DNA of 21,701 nucleotides from assembly GCA_964634885.1 (NCBI GenBank), contig CAZWLN010000072.1, forward strand, positions 1 through 21,701. Direction: 5' to 3'. Source of the stretch: DAINRZ01 sp964634885. Its GTDB lineage: Bacteria; Bacteroidota; Ignavibacteria; Kapaibacteriales; UBA2268. Each line of letters opens with the position of its first letter. The first letter of the stretch is position 1. The notes under the pieces are model-generated. The model was not told the DNA's origin and searched no databases. It saw nothing but the letters and a program-made list of their open reading frames with translations. A program made the position numbers and the translations under genes. Below, piece after piece: positions 1 to 7,422 of this stretch.

Positions 1-277
1 TAAAAAATATCTCAATTTAATTAGGAGACTTCCTTTTTTCAAACATAATATCTACGAAATAATGCAATAATACGGCTTCTTACCACCATCTTCATTAATA
101 TAATAATTATTCCCATCCTGAATAGCGAAAAGCCTTTTTGTTGTCTATTATTTTTCAATTGCAGAATATTCTGAAGAAAAATTATCCAAGTTCAATATTA
201 GCCAAACGGAATAAATACAATGTAACACATTGTATTATAATGCGTTATGATGCTTCTGCTGAAGAAATCGGCGTGAA
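1..277. other. AT-rich upstream region, no gene seen
   Basis: This AT-rich stretch leads into the flagellar operon. I see no open frame of useful length on either strand. The only clear structure is the perfect dyad at 214-236, described separately. It is probably the intergenic and regulatory region of the flagellar operon; the upstream neighbour lies outside the window. Confidence 0.6.
214..236. promoter_or_regulatory. Perfect 10-bp dyad, possible operator or activator site
   Basis: The arms AATACAATGT (214-223) and ACATTGTATT (227-236) are perfect reverse complements around the spacer AAC. No T-run follows, so a terminator is unlikely, and the symmetry suggests a dimeric DNA-binding protein. 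The site lies about 155-175 bp upstream of the sigma-54-like element at 389-405, which is a usual distance for enhancer-binding activators. The regulator is not known. An overlapping imperfect dyad also exists (223-231 with 239-247, one mismatch). Confidence 0.4.
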
Positions 278-433
278 ATGAACGATACGGGAAAAACAAT
301 TGAAAACATACTTATGAATATTTATAACTCTTTATATGCCATAGTATAATGCTGTTTGTTGTTTGTGCTCAGCCTGGCTGTTTCAATCTTGGCACTTATT
401 TTGTTATTTAGCCCGAAAAATAGTATTGTTTAA
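278..433 (+). pseudogene. Possible small single-span membrane ORF broken by an in-frame TAA
   Basis: An ATG at 278 opens 23 codons (MNDTGKTIENILMN...) ending at TAA 347-349. The same frame then continues for 27 codons to TAA 431-433 and reads as a strong membrane helix (LLFVLSLAVSILALILLF) followed by a polar tail (SPKNSIV). Joined, this would be a protein of about 51 residues with one C-terminal membrane span, ending directly before the flgB frame. It could be a gene with a nonsense mutation, two mini-ORFs (the second from TTG 356 or 359), stop-codon readthrough, or chance hydrophobicity from T-rich DNA. I recognise no family and see no Shine-Dalgarno sequence. Confidence 0.25.
389..405 (+). 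promoter_or_regulatory. Sigma-54-like -24/-12 promoter element
   Basis: The sequence TTGGCAC-N5-TTGTT fits the sigma-54 consensus (TGGCAC-N5-TTGCW) at all -24 positions and all but one -12 position; the invariant -12 C is a T. The GG to GT spacing is the required N10. Transcription would start near 415, just ahead of flgB. Many bacteria use sigma-54 for rod and hook operons. Against it, the -12 GC dinucleotide is normally essential, and the element overlaps the possible mini-ORF at 278-433. Confidence 0.35.
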
Positions 434-871
434 TTGAATTGTGGATGGAATTTGATATATCGGGACTACTTGTTTAAAGAGAAGCTGCCGCTTTATGACA
501 AAGCAATGGACGCATACGCCCTGAGGCAAAAGACCATTGCCGAGAACATAGCCAATGCGACGACTCCCGGTTACAAGCCTTCGGAAGTTAAGTTCGAAGA
601 GTTGTTCGAAGGAGAGAGAGCTTCACTTGCAGGCGCCAGGACCGACGAGAATCACATTCCGCTTGGTTCGCAAACTTCCACCGGAATGGAAAGCGAAGTG
701 GTCGCGGAAAATGTCCCGGCTGCAGAGAAGTATTTCTCAGGTGAGTCGGATGTGAACATCGACAATGAAATGTCGGCGCTGGCGCAGAACCAGATCCGTT
801 TCAGGATGGCCTCGAGAGTAACCAAGAGCTATTTCGACGAGATGGACCGCGCCATCAAAGGCCTGACCTGA
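434..871 (+). CDS. flgB: Flagellar proximal rod protein FlgB
   Basis: FlgB builds the proximal rod of the flagellum just above the MS ring and is exported by the flagellar type III apparatus. The N-terminal rod signature is clear: LRQKTIAENIAN...TPGYK with FEELF downstream. The C-terminal helix (MSALAQNQIRFRMASRVTKS) is also typical, and the total length of about 135-145 residues fits the family. The start is uncertain. The coordinate given is the longest open frame, from TTG 434, but its first dozen residues (NCGWNLIYRDY) do not look FlgB-like. TTG 470 and ATG 505 are alternatives. ATG 445 in another frame encodes MEFDISGLLV and stops exactly where the FlgB frame becomes convincing, which suggests a +1 shift or a one-base insertion near 472. 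No Shine-Dalgarno sequence is seen. It is first in the operon, 46 nt before flgC. Confidence 0.9.
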   Translation: MNCGWNLIYRDYLFKEKLPLYDKAMDAYALRQKTIAENIANATTPGYKPSEVKFEELFEGERASLAGARTDENHIPLGSQTSTGMESEVVAENVPAAEKYFSGESDVNIDNEMSALAQNQIRFRMASRVTKSYFDEMDRAIKGLT

Positions 872-880
872 GGCAGTACT

Positions 881-905
881 GTTTATTAATATTGTTGCAA
901 TAAAC
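881..905 (+). other. Small hairpin between flgB and flgC
   Basis: GTTTATT (881-887) pairs perfectly with AATAAAC (899-905) around an 11-nt loop. It is AT-rich and weak, with no T-run after it, so it is not a convincing terminator. It could affect mRNA processing or flgC translation, or be chance. Confidence 0.25.
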
Positions 906-917
906 TGATTGTTTGCT

Positions 918-1403
918 ATGAGTGAGAATATATTTGCGACTTTCGATATAAGCGGACAGGGCATGAGTGTCCAGAGGATGAAACTCAACGCAGTCGCCAG
1001 GAATATTGCCAACGCAAATACGACCAACGGCCCGGACGGGCAGCCATACCAGCGTGAAGTGGTTGTGGTACAGTCCGCTGCGGGCAGGAACTTCCAGAAC
1101 ACACTTGACGGTTCGCTGGAATTGGCTCGTACGAACGATTACCACTCAGTTAACGCTGTGCCCGGAAGCGGCAGCAACGACAACCTGACACTGGAAGCAG
1201 AGACTGTCAGGGACAACTCGGCCCCGAGAATGGTTTACGACCCGGGCCACCCCGACGCCAACGAAGACGGCTATGTAGCAATGCCCAATGTCAACATCGT
1301 TACCGAGATGGTTGACATGATCTCTGCACAGAGAGCCTTCCAGGCCAATGTGGGGGTAGTCGATTCCGCAAAAAACATTGCACGGTATTCTTTTGACATA
1401 TAA
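918..1403 (+). CDS. flgC: Flagellar proximal rod protein FlgC
   Basis: FlgC is a proximal rod subunit that assembles with FlgB, FlgF and FliE. The N-terminal rod domain shows the family pattern FDISGQGMSVQRMKLNAVARNIANANTT, cut by a Gly/Pro loop (NGPDGQPYQREVVV) as in other FlgC proteins. The C-terminus carries YVAMPNVNIVTEMVDMISAQRAFQANV, the conserved region that ends FlgC. At about 161 residues it is slightly longer than the usual 130-150. I chose ATG 918; an in-frame TTG at 909 adds only three residues. No Shine-Dalgarno sequence is seen. Confidence 0.95.
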   Translation: MSENIFATFDISGQGMSVQRMKLNAVARNIANANTTNGPDGQPYQREVVVVQSAAGRNFQNTLDGSLELARTNDYHSVNAVPGSGSNDNLTLEAETVRDNSAPRMVYDPGHPDANEDGYVAMPNVNIVTEMVDMISAQRAFQANVGVVDSAKNIARYSFDI

Positions 1404-1433
1404 TATTATTAATTAATAAATTAACGGTTAATC

Positions 1434-1718
1434 ATGAAGATCAATACGTACAGCCCCTATACAGACACAAGCTATGCCGTCGGCAGCCAGTCCGGTGTCC
1501 GGGGCGTCAATTCGTATTCCGGTAATGCTCCTGCTTCTGCGAACGCCGACTCCGGAGACAACGGCAGCGGCATCATTACCTCACAGGAGAGGGAGTTCTT
1601 TATTAATATGTTCCCACAGAATTCGGAACAGCTGGAAAACCATGTGGTTTTTAACAGGAACGGCAAACTCCAGTCAAGCAATGTTTCATTGGGCAGGATC
1701 GTGGACGGCCGCGCCTGA
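1434..1718 (+). CDS. Small protein of unknown function between flgC and fliE
   Basis: This encodes 94 residues with no signal peptide or membrane segment. The first half is polar and rich in Ser, Gly, Asn and Ala (roughly 10-48), so probably disordered. The second half looks folded: ITSQEREFFINMFPQN, then HVVFNRNGKLQ and a GRIVDGR-A end. I do not recognise the family. It starts 30 nt after flgC and ends 45 nt before fliE, so it is very likely co-transcribed with rod genes. A low-complexity N-terminus is compatible with export through the flagellar apparatus, but that is inference. A rod-associated factor, a chaperone or an assembly regulator are all possible. Confidence 0.75.
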   Translation: MKINTYSPYTDTSYAVGSQSGVRGVNSYSGNAPASANADSGDNGSGIITSQEREFFINMFPQNSEQLENHVVFNRNGKLQSSNVSLGRIVDGRA

Positions 1719-1763
1719 TTGCAGGTTTATTTTCAGGATGAACATAGTTAGAAAGGGAATTCA

Positions 1764-2075
1764 ATGATCAACAATGGGATTTATATCGAAAGTCCCGGGC
1801 AAGCCCTGAGCAGTACGACACTCAAAACGAAAAGCCAGGGTGAGGCTGCCCCCGAAAGCAGCTTTTCCGATACGCTCAGCGAATTGATCGGCGATGTTAA
1901 CTCACTCCAGAAACAGTCTGCGTCGATGACCGAAAGCTTCATCAAGGGCGAACCGGTTGACATCCATGATGTAATGATTGCATCCGAAAAGGCTAAAACA
2001 GGTTTCCAACTGCTGATGGAACTTCGCAATAAGTTTACCGACCTCTACAAAGAAGTAATTAGGTTGCAGGTTTAA
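1764..2075 (+). CDS. fliE: Flagellar hook-basal body protein FliE
   Basis: FliE is the small adaptor joining the MS ring (FliF) to the rod and is needed early for export. Its 103 residues match the family length. The recognisable parts are FSDTLSELIGDVNSLQKQS and the conserved C-terminal core FIKGEPVDIHDVMIASEKA, ending in GFQLLMELRNKFTDLYKEV with the usual RLQV-type end. A weak AAGGGA element sits just ahead of ATG 1764. It is 18 nt upstream of fliF, matching the flgB-flgC-fliE-fliF order found in many bacteria. Confidence 0.95.
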   Translation: MINNGIYIESPGQALSSTTLKTKSQGEAAPESSFSDTLSELIGDVNSLQKQSASMTESFIKGEPVDIHDVMIASEKAKTGFQLLMELRNKFTDLYKEVIRLQV

Positions 2076-2093
2076 TTTATTATAAGTTGATAA

Positions 2094-3932
2094 ATGGCAA
2101 AGAATGAAACGCTGACTCAGGCAACGAACTTTATTAAAGGCCTGTCAAGGACCCAGACGATATTCATAGGTTCTGCTCTCGCGCTTGTACTGGCGGGGAT
2201 AGTGTATATCTTTGCTTCCTCCGGGGGGGCCACCAACGACAAGGCAATACTCTACACGAAGCTGGACCAGGCCGAGGCTTCTAAGATTGTCGATTACCTG
2301 AAAGAAAATAAAATAGAATATGAACTGAAGGACGACGGCGAAACAATTGCCGTGGACAAAAGCCAGTTGTACGAAACCAGGCTTGCCCTGGCTAAAGAAG
2401 GACTGCCCCAGTCCGGTGTCGTCGGCTATGAAATTTTCGACAAGACAAACCTCGGTATGTCCGAATTCGTCCAGAAAGTTAATTACCGCAGGGCGCTCGA
2501 AGGTGAAATCGCAAGGACCATCGGTTCGATGGACGAGGTTGAAAAAGTCAGGGTACACCTTGTAATACCGGAAAAAGCCCTGTTCCAGAAAGACCAGAAA
2601 GAACCCACAGCTTCCGTCAGCATAAGGTTGAAATCGGGCAAATCCCTTAACAGCGCCAGTGTCCAGGGCATGCAGAACCTGGTTGCAAGCAGTGTCGAAG
2701 GAATGCCCCCCGGCAATGTGTCGATTATTGACCAGCATGGAAAAGTCCTGTCTGAAGCTCCGATTGACGAAAAAAGCGTTTCGGGCATGAGCTCGAAACA
2801 ATACCAGATTAAAATGCAGGTGGAAGAGTACCTGGCCGGCAAAGTACAGTCGATGCTCGACGGGGTACTCGGCGCCGGAAACTCCGAAGTAAGGATCGAC
2901 GCAGACCTCGACTTCAACCAGGAGACTGCTTCCGAAACGAAATTCAACCCTGAAAGCCAGGTTGTTCGCAGTGAACAGGAAATTGAAAATACCGACAAAA
3001 CAGTCAATAATTACCTCGTGTCCGAAACTGAGCAGTACGGCTACGATTTCTCAGACACAACCCTCGAGAAGCCGGCTGTGAATTCGGAAACCGGACAGAA
3101 AAATATAGTAAGAAATTATGAGATCGATAAATCGATTAGGGACATCGTAAAAGAAGTCGGCGATATTAAAAGGCTCACCGTTTCCGTCCTCATCAACCAC
3201 AGGCTCGAACCAGGCACCGGCGCTGACGGCAAAAAGGAAATGCTGTACAAGCCGCGTAAACAGGAAGAAATGGTTTACCTGACGGAAATAATCAAGGACG
3301 CCGTAGGCTATAACCCTGACAGGGCCGATTCCATCAGCGTTTACAACATTGTCTTCGACACGCAGATGATGGAAAAACAGATGGATGAATACATGCAGGT
3401 ACCCTGGTATTCACAGCCCGACACAATCAAGCTGTTTGTCTTCCTCGCAGCTATGGTCATCATCATCTTCCTGATATTCAGGCTGCTCCAGTCCAAGCAG
3501 ATTAAGGAAAGATTCAGGATAGCATTCCAGTTACCGGAGCATGTTGCCGTCGATGAAGAAATAATGGATGAGGAAGAAGAAAGCGAAGAATCAGCTCTTG
3601 TTGACCTCGACTTTGCCGACGATGAAGAGATGATGATGCTCCCGGCGGAACTGCCTGAACAGCTGCTTCTCGAAGGCGACCGCCTGAGGGGTGAATATGA
3701 CATGGAAGAGGAAGAGGAAGAAGGGGCTCCCGGCGGCTTAGACAAAGAATCGCTCGCCGAAAGGGCCAGGGCTGCCCTCGACGAAGCAGAGCCTGTCGAA
3801 CTTAGTGAAGACGCCCTGATGAAACTCGAAATTAAGGAAAAAGTACAGGAATTCGTCGATGAACAGCCTGTCGATGCCGTCAAACTCATCAGGATGTTCA
3901 TGCAGCAGGATTACGAGAAGGGAATATTGTAA
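2094..3932 (+). CDS. fliF: Flagellar MS-ring protein FliF
   Basis: FliF forms the inner-membrane MS ring, the base on which the rod, the switch and the export gate assemble. A first membrane span lies at about residues 22-42 (TIFIGSALALVLAGIVYIFA) and a second at about 443-466 (IKLFVFLAAMVIIIFLIF). Between them is the periplasmic ring-building YscJ/FliF region, including the typical SGVVGYEIFDK and RVHLVIPEKALF segments. The cytoplasmic tail ends in the FliG-binding part (VDAVKLIRMFMQQD). At 612 residues it is somewhat longer than many FliF proteins, and much of the extra length is an Asp/Glu-rich stretch at about 482-560. ATG 2094 lacks a Shine-Dalgarno sequence. Confidence 0.97.
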   Translation: MAKNETLTQATNFIKGLSRTQTIFIGSALALVLAGIVYIFASSGGATNDKAILYTKLDQAEASKIVDYLKENKIEYELKDDGETIAVDKSQLYETRLALAKEGLPQSGVVGYEIFDKTNLGMSEFVQKVNYRRALEGEIARTIGSMDEVEKVRVHLVIPEKALFQKDQKEPTASVSIRLKSGKSLNSASVQGMQNLVASSVEGMPPGNVSIIDQHGKVLSEAPIDEKSVSGMSSKQYQIKMQVEEYLAGKVQSMLDGVLGAGNSEVRIDADLDFNQETASETKFNPESQVVRSEQEIENTDKTVNNYLVSETEQYGYDFSDTTLEKPAVNSETGQKNIVRNYEIDKSIRDIVKEVGDIKRLTVSVLINHRLEPGTGADGKKEMLYKPRKQEEMVYLTEIIKDAVGYNPDRADSISVYNIVFDTQMMEKQMDEYMQVPWYSQPDTIKLFVFLAAMVIIIFLIFRLLQSKQIKERFRIAFQLPEHVAVDEEIMDEEEESEESALVDLDFADDEEMMMLPAELPEQLLLEGDRLRGEYDMEEEEEEGAPGGLDKESLAERARAALDEAEPVELSEDALMKLEIKEKVQEFVDEQPVDAVKLIRMFMQQDYEKGIL

Positions 3933-3951
3933 GCGATTGATATACAATGAA

Positions 3952-3981
3952 ATGCTGCCTGCGGTCGAAATGCGGCAGCAT
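3952..3981 (+). other. Hairpin in the fliF-fliG gap
   Basis: ATGCTGCC (3952-3959) and GGCAGCAT (3974-3981) are perfect 8-nt arms around a 14-nt loop. They sit in the 136-nt gap, the longest among the upstream genes of the operon. The sequence after the stem is A-rich rather than T-rich, so this is more likely an mRNA-processing or stability element, or a partial attenuator, than a full terminator. Confidence 0.35.
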
Positions 3982-4068
3982 AAGAAAAATAATTGTTCTT
4001 TATACACGTAATTTTATTAAATTTATTTAAATTAGAATAGTAGTTGGATATTATAAATAGCAGGGATT

Positions 4069-5091
4069 ATGGCAGACAAATTTACCAGAGTGGATCAATT
4101 GACAGGCAAGCAGAAAGCTGCCGTACTCCTGATGTCCCTGGATGTTGATATCTCGGCAAAAGTATTCAAGGAACTCGACATGAGGGAAGTGGAGCATATC
4201 GCCGTTGAAATCACCAACCTGCGGGACCTGCCACCCCATGTTGTCGAAGACGTAGTTGAAGAATTCTACCAGTTGATGACTGCCTCTTCCTATATGATTG
4301 AAGGCGGCATTGAATACGCCCAGGTCCTGCTCGAAAAAAGCTACGGCCTCGACAAGGCAAAGGAAATCGTCGAAAAGATCAGGGTGTTGACAACCGTCCG
4401 CGGCTTCAACATCCTTAAGAAATCTGACCCTCAGCAGTTAGCCAGTTTCCTCGGCAAGGAACATCCTCAGACCATTGCTCTCATCCTGTCACACCTGCCC
4501 CCTGACCAAACGGCTGAAGTGCTGCAGGAGTTTCCTGACGCTCTCCGTTCCGACACTGTCTTAAGGATTGCCCGGATCGGCAAGGTGTCACCAGCTCTTG
4601 TGTCCCAGATCGAGCATGTAGTCGATCAGATCGGAGAAGCTACCCTGTCCCAGAATCTGGCGGCACAGGGCGGCGCTCAGCTTGTTGCAAACATTCTTAA
4701 CAAAAGCAACAATGCTGTGGCTAAACAGATGCTCGAGAGCATAGAAGAAAAAGACTCCGGCCTTTCCATAGAAATCAAAAGGCTCATGTTCCTCTTCGAA
4801 GACATCGTCCTCATCGACGACAAAGGCATCCAGAGGCTTCTCAGGGATGTTGACAAACGCGACCTTGCACTTGCCCTTAAGGTATCCGACGAGAAAGTTA
4901 AGCTCAAGATATTTAAGAATATGTCTGAACGTGCAGCACAGGTAGTGAAAGAAGAACTCGAATTCATGGGGCCTGTCAAGCTGAAAGAAGTCGAAGGCGC
5001 ACAGATGAGGATCGTCGATCTCATCAAACAGCTCGAAGAGCAGGATGAACTTGCCATTGGCGGCCACGGCGGCTCTGATATATTTGTCTGA
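4069..5091 (+). CDS. fliG: Flagellar motor switch protein FliG
   Basis: FliG forms the rotor ring under FliF and contacts the stator to generate torque. It has the three expected parts: an N-terminal FliF-binding domain (KQKAAVLLMSLDVDISAKVF), a middle domain with the hallmark EHPQ motif at residues 131-134 (followed by TIALILSHLPPDQTAEVL), and a C-terminal torque domain (FLFEDIVLIDDKGIQRLLRD, then MSERAAQVVKEELEFMGPVK). The charged residues of the torque helix are present. Its 340 residues match the usual length. ATG 4069 follows a weak CAGGGA element. Confidence 0.98.
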   Translation: MADKFTRVDQLTGKQKAAVLLMSLDVDISAKVFKELDMREVEHIAVEITNLRDLPPHVVEDVVEEFYQLMTASSYMIEGGIEYAQVLLEKSYGLDKAKEIVEKIRVLTTVRGFNILKKSDPQQLASFLGKEHPQTIALILSHLPPDQTAEVLQEFPDALRSDTVLRIARIGKVSPALVSQIEHVVDQIGEATLSQNLAAQGGAQLVANILNKSNNAVAKQMLESIEEKDSGLSIEIKRLMFLFEDIVLIDDKGIQRLLRDVDKRDLALALKVSDEKVKLKIFKNMSERAAQVVKEELEFMGPVKLKEVEGAQMRIVDLIKQLEEQDELAIGGHGGSDIFV

Positions 5092-5130
5092 TCGTTTACC
5101 TTAATTATTCATTGCAGGGAATTGTAAGAT

Positions 5131-6054
5131 ATGGCTAAGGTAACACTCAAAATACCAAGAAAACTTCATCATGTGGAAATCCTGAGCAGCGAGAAACTCA
5201 AGACTGCTAAGATAAAACCTTTCATCGTTACGCATACATTCCAGGATTTTGACGAAGATAATACAGAGAAGCCTGTAGAGTTGTTTTTCAGGGAAAGGGA
5301 CTTCGAGGAGGAACTGTCCCCGGAGCAGGAACCCCTGCCTCAGGAAGAACCCGAAGTACAAGAACCTCAATATATTCAATTCATGGAATACCGTACGGTA
5401 TGCCGCGACGAGAAGCCGCAGAAGATCAGCCTCGACAGGGTACAGCTCGAGGAGATGCTGCCAATCAGCGAAGTACGCGAAGAAGTGCAGCATGCCTACG
5501 ACAGGGGGTTCGACGACGCCCAACAGCTTACAACCAATACTTTCGAAAACCAGATATTGAAGCTGCAGGAACGGGTAAGCAACTTCGACTATGTAATACT
5601 TGAACTCAGGGACCAGTTCAACAAAGAGCTCGATAAAGTGGCCCGGTCGATTGCCTCGACAAGCATCATGGTTGCAAGCCACATCCTTAACAGGGAGGTT
5701 AGCACAGATTCGATGATTGTTGTGGAGCAGGCACGGAAAGCCGTCAGCAGCCTCGACAAAGACCTGGTTTTCCGGATCAATGTCCATCCCAACAATGTGA
5801 AACTGCTCGAAGAAGTCAGGATTACACTTGATTACGATAAGTCCAAAGTGGAGAATATACAGATTGTTCCGGACGAATCCGTTGACGAAGGCGGTTGTGT
5901 GTTGTACACCTCTGCCGGGACGATTGATTCGAGGATCAGCACCCAGCTCGAAAGCCTCGACAAAGCTCTTAACCAGCTGTCTCTCAATCTCTCGGAGAAA
6001 GAAGAAGGCATGAAAGAAGATGTTTTACCTGAAGATGAAGATATGATGCCATGA
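5131..6054 (+). CDS. fliH: Flagellar assembly protein FliH (export ATPase regulator)
   Basis: FliH binds the FliI ATPase as a dimer and links it to the export gate and C ring. The N-terminus (about 1-35) is basic (LKIPRKLHHVEILSS), followed by an acidic and Pro/Gln-rich linker (about 45-85). A helical central region contains AYDRGFDDAQQ and FENQILKLQERV. The C-terminal FliH/YscL-like domain has ASHILNREV, FRINVHPNNVKLL and VPDESVDEGGCVL, the last being the conserved Gly-Gly-Cys region. At 307 residues it is longer than the roughly 230 of enteric FliH because of the linker. Its stop overlaps the fliI start (ATGA), so the two genes are probably translationally coupled. Confidence 0.9.
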   Translation: MAKVTLKIPRKLHHVEILSSEKLKTAKIKPFIVTHTFQDFDEDNTEKPVELFFRERDFEEELSPEQEPLPQEEPEVQEPQYIQFMEYRTVCRDEKPQKISLDRVQLEEMLPISEVREEVQHAYDRGFDDAQQLTTNTFENQILKLQERVSNFDYVILELRDQFNKELDKVARSIASTSIMVASHILNREVSTDSMIVVEQARKAVSSLDKDLVFRINVHPNNVKLLEEVRITLDYDKSKVENIQIVPDESVDEGGCVLYTSAGTIDSRISTQLESLDKALNQLSLNLSEKEEGMKEDVLPEDEDMMP

Positions 6055-7379
6055 TACTGCCTCCCGACATATTAGAGCGAAAATTCTATGCTGCCATTAA
6101 GGAAGCAAAAACCGTTCGCATGAGCGGCAAAATAACCAAGGTGGTGGGAATGGTACTCGAGAGCGAAGGCCCTAAAGCGCCCATCGGCGAAGTGTGTGTC
6201 CTGAGGGACCGCAGCGGCAGGGAAGTGTGCCGGTCGGAAATTGTCGGCTTCAAAGACAACAGGATACTCTCGATGGCGCTTGGCGAACTGAACGAGATTG
6301 CCCCAGACATGGAGATCGTGGCTACAGGCGAATCACTCAGCATCGATGTGGGCGACGGCCTGCTGGGCAGGGTTGTGGACGGAACCGGCGCTCCAATCGA
6401 CGACAAGGGGCCTCTGGAAACCGACGAAAGGCGGTCCATCTACGCACTACCTCCCAATCCGCTTACAAGGCAGAGAATACGCGAACCCATCGCCACCGGC
6501 ATACGTGCCATCGACAGCATGATTACCCTTGGTAAGGGTCAGCGCGTCGGCATTTTCTCCGGCTCCGGCGTCGGCAAATCGACGCTGATCGGCATGATTG
6601 CACGCAATACTTCAGCCGACATTAACATCATCGCCCTGGTGGGCGAACGTGGAAGGGAAGTAAAGGAGTTCATCGAGAATGACCTGGGCCTCGAAGGCCT
6701 GAGGCGTTCCGTGGTTGTCGTTGCTACCAGCGACAATCCTCCACTTGTGCGGGTCAAAGCCGCACTCACAGCTACTACAATTGCTGAGTATTTCAGGGAC
6801 CGCGGTCTGGACGTGATGTTGATAATGGACTCTGCCACAAGGCTGGCGATGGCCCAACGCGAAGTCGGACTGACAATCGGCGAGCCACCTACAACCAAAG
6901 GCTATACGCCTTCGGTCTTCTCCCTGTTCCAGAAAACAATGGAAAGGGCCGGCAGGTCCGACGTCGGCTCAATTACCGGACTATATACCGTACTAGTCGA
7001 AGGCGACGACATGAACGAGCCAATCTCCGACGCTGCCAGGGGCATCCTCGACGGCCATATAGTACTGTCGAGAAAACTGGCAAACAAGGGGCATTACCCT
7101 GCCATAGAAATTCTCGAATCCATCAGCCGCGTGAAAAATGATGTAATTACCGACAGCCATGCAGAGGCTTCCATAAAAATAAAAGAACTGATGGCCATAT
7201 ACAAAGATGCCGAGGACCTCATCAGTGTCGGGGCGTACAAATCGGGTACCAATCCCAAGCTGGACAGGGCCGTCAAATATATTGACGAGATCAATAGTTT
7301 CCTGAAACAAAGAACTTCCGAAAATACTTATTACATGGAAACGGTGAAAATTCTGGAGACTATTGCAGGTAAACCCTGA
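6051..7379 (+). CDS. fliI: Flagellum-specific export ATPase FliI
   Basis: FliI is the cytoplasmic hexameric ATPase that energises flagellar export and releases substrates from chaperones. The Walker A motif GSGVGKST is at residues 171-178 and Walker B ends in LIMD at about 257-260. The family stretch GEPPTTKGYTPSVFSLFQ starts at 277, and it is followed by the RAGRSDVGSITGLYTVLVEG region. The GRVVDGTGAPID and TGIRAIDSMI segments also match the F1/FliI family. At 442 residues it is full length. The TKGYTPSV segment and the flagellar neighbours separate it from F-type ATP synthase beta and from Rho. The ATG at 6051 overlaps the fliH stop. Confidence 0.98.
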   Translation: MILPPDILERKFYAAIKEAKTVRMSGKITKVVGMVLESEGPKAPIGEVCVLRDRSGREVCRSEIVGFKDNRILSMALGELNEIAPDMEIVATGESLSIDVGDGLLGRVVDGTGAPIDDKGPLETDERRSIYALPPNPLTRQRIREPIATGIRAIDSMITLGKGQRVGIFSGSGVGKSTLIGMIARNTSADINIIALVGERGREVKEFIENDLGLEGLRRSVVVVATSDNPPLVRVKAALTATTIAEYFRDRGLDVMLIMDSATRLAMAQREVGLTIGEPPTTKGYTPSVFSLFQKTMERAGRSDVGSITGLYTVLVEGDDMNEPISDAARGILDGHIVLSRKLANKGHYPAIEILESISRVKNDVITDSHAEASIKIKELMAIYKDAEDLISVGAYKSGTNPKLDRAVKYIDEINSFLKQRTSENTYYMETVKILETIAGKP

Positions 7380-7422
7380 CGGTATTATTTTTGTTGATTA
7401 TTAATAGTAATGTTGTCGAAAA

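Noticed and set aside
240..411. Other overlapping mini-ORFs (240-281 and 349-411) chained by ATGA and TAATG overlaps with 278-349
   Set aside because: They are 13 and 20 codons long without ribosome sites; overlaps of this kind arise easily by chance in AT-rich DNA. Only the 278-433 frame, with its membrane helix, was kept.
2145..2801. Minus-strand open frame (218 codons) inside fliF
   Set aside because: It is antisense to the conserved FliF periplasmic region, with no recognisable domain or start context.
3952..3981. Intrinsic terminator splitting the operon between fliF and fliG
   Set aside because: The stem is perfect but the loop is 14 nt and the sequence after it is A-rich, not T-rich.
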